Source: Limanda limanda (lineage: Eukaryota > Chordata > Actinopteri > Pleuronectiformes > Pleuronectidae). From it: a DNA stretch of 64,000 nt. A program made the position numbers and the translations under genes. Of the stretch, positions 62,052-64,000 are shown one piece after another; the stretch's first letter is position 1; each line of letters starts with the position of its first letter. Where the stretch lies: positions 33,343,041 to 33,407,040 of the forward strand of contig NC_083638.1 of assembly GCF_963576545.1 (NCBI RefSeq), in the 5' to 3' direction. The notes under the pieces were generated by a model, which was given only the letters and a program-made list of their open reading frames with translations, ran no database searches and was not told the DNA's origin.

Positions 62052-62990
62052 GGGAGGATATAAGGATCGATCAAATTGTATTTGTATAGCCCATATTCAC
62101 ATATCACAATTAGTCCCATAGGGCTTTAACACGGTGTGACATCCGGACGATAAGGCAAAAGGACTCCGGGGAAGAAGTGAAGTCAGTAACATCTATTGAT
62201 GAAATATTAATTTCATTGTTGGATAAGGATTGATAAGAGGAAGGAGATGCTGGAAAGAGAAGCTCAGTGTTTCATCTGTCCCCTGACATTCTAGACCTAT
62301 AGCAGCATAACAAAGAACAGGTCTAAGACAAGCATGGGCCGGCTCTAACTATAAACTTTATCGTAAAGGCTACTAACCCTACTCTTAAATGTACAGATGG
62401 TGTCTGCCTCCCGAACTGAAAGTGGGAGATTATTCACAGAAGAGGAACTGTGTTGTTGGTTTAGAACATGAGATTATTTTGGTCAGTTGATCACGGGTGA
62501 TCAGATTGAAGCTGTCTAAATAATTGGTAGGATTCTCAGCCGTTTCTGAGAGTTCTGTTCTTGGTGGGGTATTAGTGCCAATTGAGGGCAGGAGATGGTT
62601 AATTTTATTTCTAATAGTTAGAATTTTATCATTGAAGAAGTTCATAAAGATATTGCTTTTTAGGGATCGAGGAATACTGGGTTCGCTGGAGGTCTGACTC
62701 CCTGTCAGCCTGGCTACAGTGCTGATGGGGAAACCTGGGGTTGTTTTCCCTTTTCTTCTATTAATTTGGAGTAGTAGGCAGCTCTTGATTTTATGGAGGG
62801 CTTTCTTTTAGGCTTTAACACTATTTTTCCAGGCTAGGAGATTTTCAACACTGGAGCTGGAGCGTCACTTCCTTTCTTGTTTTCTTGACGCTTGTTTTAA
62901 TTCATGTGTGTTGGAATTATACCACGGAGCTTATTTACTATGTTTTACACGTTTCTTTTTTTGAGGTGCTATTGAGTCTTATGTTAATCG
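62052..62990 (-). mobile_element. Second LINE family, 5'-truncated and internally deleted
   Basis: The tail at 62052-62100 (complement GGGCTATACAAATACAATTT then GATCGATC) belongs to the TTGATTGATT-type LINE. Upstream on the minus strand the frame 62430-62645 reads MNFFNDKILTIRNKINHLLP, PRTELSETAENPTNY and TRDQLTKIISCSKPTT, the linker before the reverse transcriptase of such LINEs. 62650-62950 continues it with frame breaks. Most of the reverse transcriptase itself is missing. Confidence 0.68.
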
Positions 62991-64000
62991 TAAGGACTTT
63001 ACAGAGCTTTTGCTCATGTAACTCTGTTAGCATTTGTACATTGCTGCACCTTCTGGTGTCTTTGATGTATCAAGTCTACATTAAAACCTTCTGCATCACC
63101 AGCTTCCAGAAAACTTCCATAACAACTACCATACTGAGACAAGATACTCTGATCTAACACCTAGTTGGTATCTGTACTACAACAGTACTATGAAGTAATA
63201 TCAATTCAACTTAGTAGAATTGACAGTACCCTGGGAGGATGCAGCAAATGAGAGGAATAGGCTGATATATAGAGATGGCATTTGAGGCAGAGCAACAAGG
63301 TTGGAAATCAGTTGTTTGCCGTGTGGAGGGTGGCTGCAGGGTTTTCATTGCAACATCCACCATCAGGTTGCTCAAAGATCTGGTGATCCATGGACAAGCC
63401 CTGTGCCAGACCATAAATTAAACATCATACACTGCAAAACGTTGCAGCCAATTGCTCTGGATCAGTAGGAAAGATTCCAACTGAGCCCCAATATGCTAGG
63501 GACATGTATTTTACAAAGAGACATTCTGTAAGCAAAAACACACAATCATTTATCATTTCAACAACATACGACTACTGACGTTATTGTTTACATAGTAGTT
63601 GGCTGTGGTAGTGTTAGCTGGAGTTGGTAACGTGAGATCAACAGGCTCCTTGCTAATGTTAGGAGTGGGCCTCACGTTAGCTTGATGCTCCCTGGCTGCA
63701 TTTAGCACTGGTTCTGGTTGAATCTCTGTTGTGTTGTCTGACTCATGCGTTCTCTCTGTGACGCTTTGGAGCCAGGCCAACCCTGTTAACGTTACTTAAC
63801 ATTATACTAGCATTAACAAGACTTTTCGAGAGAATAGGAGCAGGTGAGTGTCATGTAGGTACCCCTGGTAATGCAGGGGGCAGTGGGGTAGCATCACGTA
63901 GTGCCTTCTTGGTACAGGGTCTGTAAACTCTATGTGTTGATTTCTTGTGAACCTGCTCACACTGTGCAGATGATTTCACACCTGGTTGAGCAGTATCATG

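Overview
The window is nuclear DNA from a teleost fish. The evidence is split, intron-containing vertebrate genes and a dense mix of fish-type mobile elements: Tc1/mariner, hAT, PIF/Harbinger and Kolobok-like DNA transposons, several non-LTR retrotransposon families, and a tRNA-headed SINE with many copies. Long CA, GT and AT microsatellites are also present. Nothing prokaryotic or viral is seen.

Four genes could be rebuilt exon by exon, all on the minus strand. From right to left they are fgf3 (53338-55215), fgf4 (44638-48211) and fgf19 (26977-31592), each complete with three coding exons and a middle exon of exactly 104 bp. The fourth is the 5' part of a PLEKHO2-type PH-domain gene: exon 1 at 16370-16378, exons 2 and 3 at 1238-1366 and 963-1085, with the rest beyond the left edge. 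fgf19-fgf4-fgf3 is the conserved vertebrate FGF cluster (human 11q13) in the conserved order and orientation. All three encode secreted signalling ligands: Fgf3 and Fgf4 are paracrine and heparin-binding, and Fgf19 belongs to the endocrine-type FGF19/21/23 subfamily. Such clusters usually share long-range regulatory DNA.

Layout: 1-16378 is plekho2, mostly its 15 kb first intron filled with L1 and other LINE remnants, Tc1 debris, a local direct duplication carrying a SINE, and a non-autonomous hAT element. 16379-26976 is an intergenic repeat zone with a TIR element, LINE pieces, a histone H3 pseudogene, a RecQ-helicase fragment, an 84 bp AT run, and a hAT element nested inside a fold-back MITE. 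26977-31592 is fgf19, with a complete TTAA-flanked Kolobok-like element carrying a THAP-domain relic in its long second intron. 31600-44637 is intergenic and holds a perfect hairpin, a candidate orphan exon, two Harbinger-type copies, a Tc1 pseudogene and other repeats. 44638-48404 is fgf4 with a TATA box. 48405-53337 is a repeat-poor spacer. 53338-55215 is fgf3. 55250-64000 is the fgf3 upstream region: about the first 4.5 kb is repeat-poor and could hold enhancers, and the last 4 kb is mainly LINE and SINE.

I see no unmistakably new system. The most informative structures are the intact FGF cluster, the Kolobok-like/THAP element, the nested hAT-in-MITE with an exact target duplication, and several unexplained inverted repeats.
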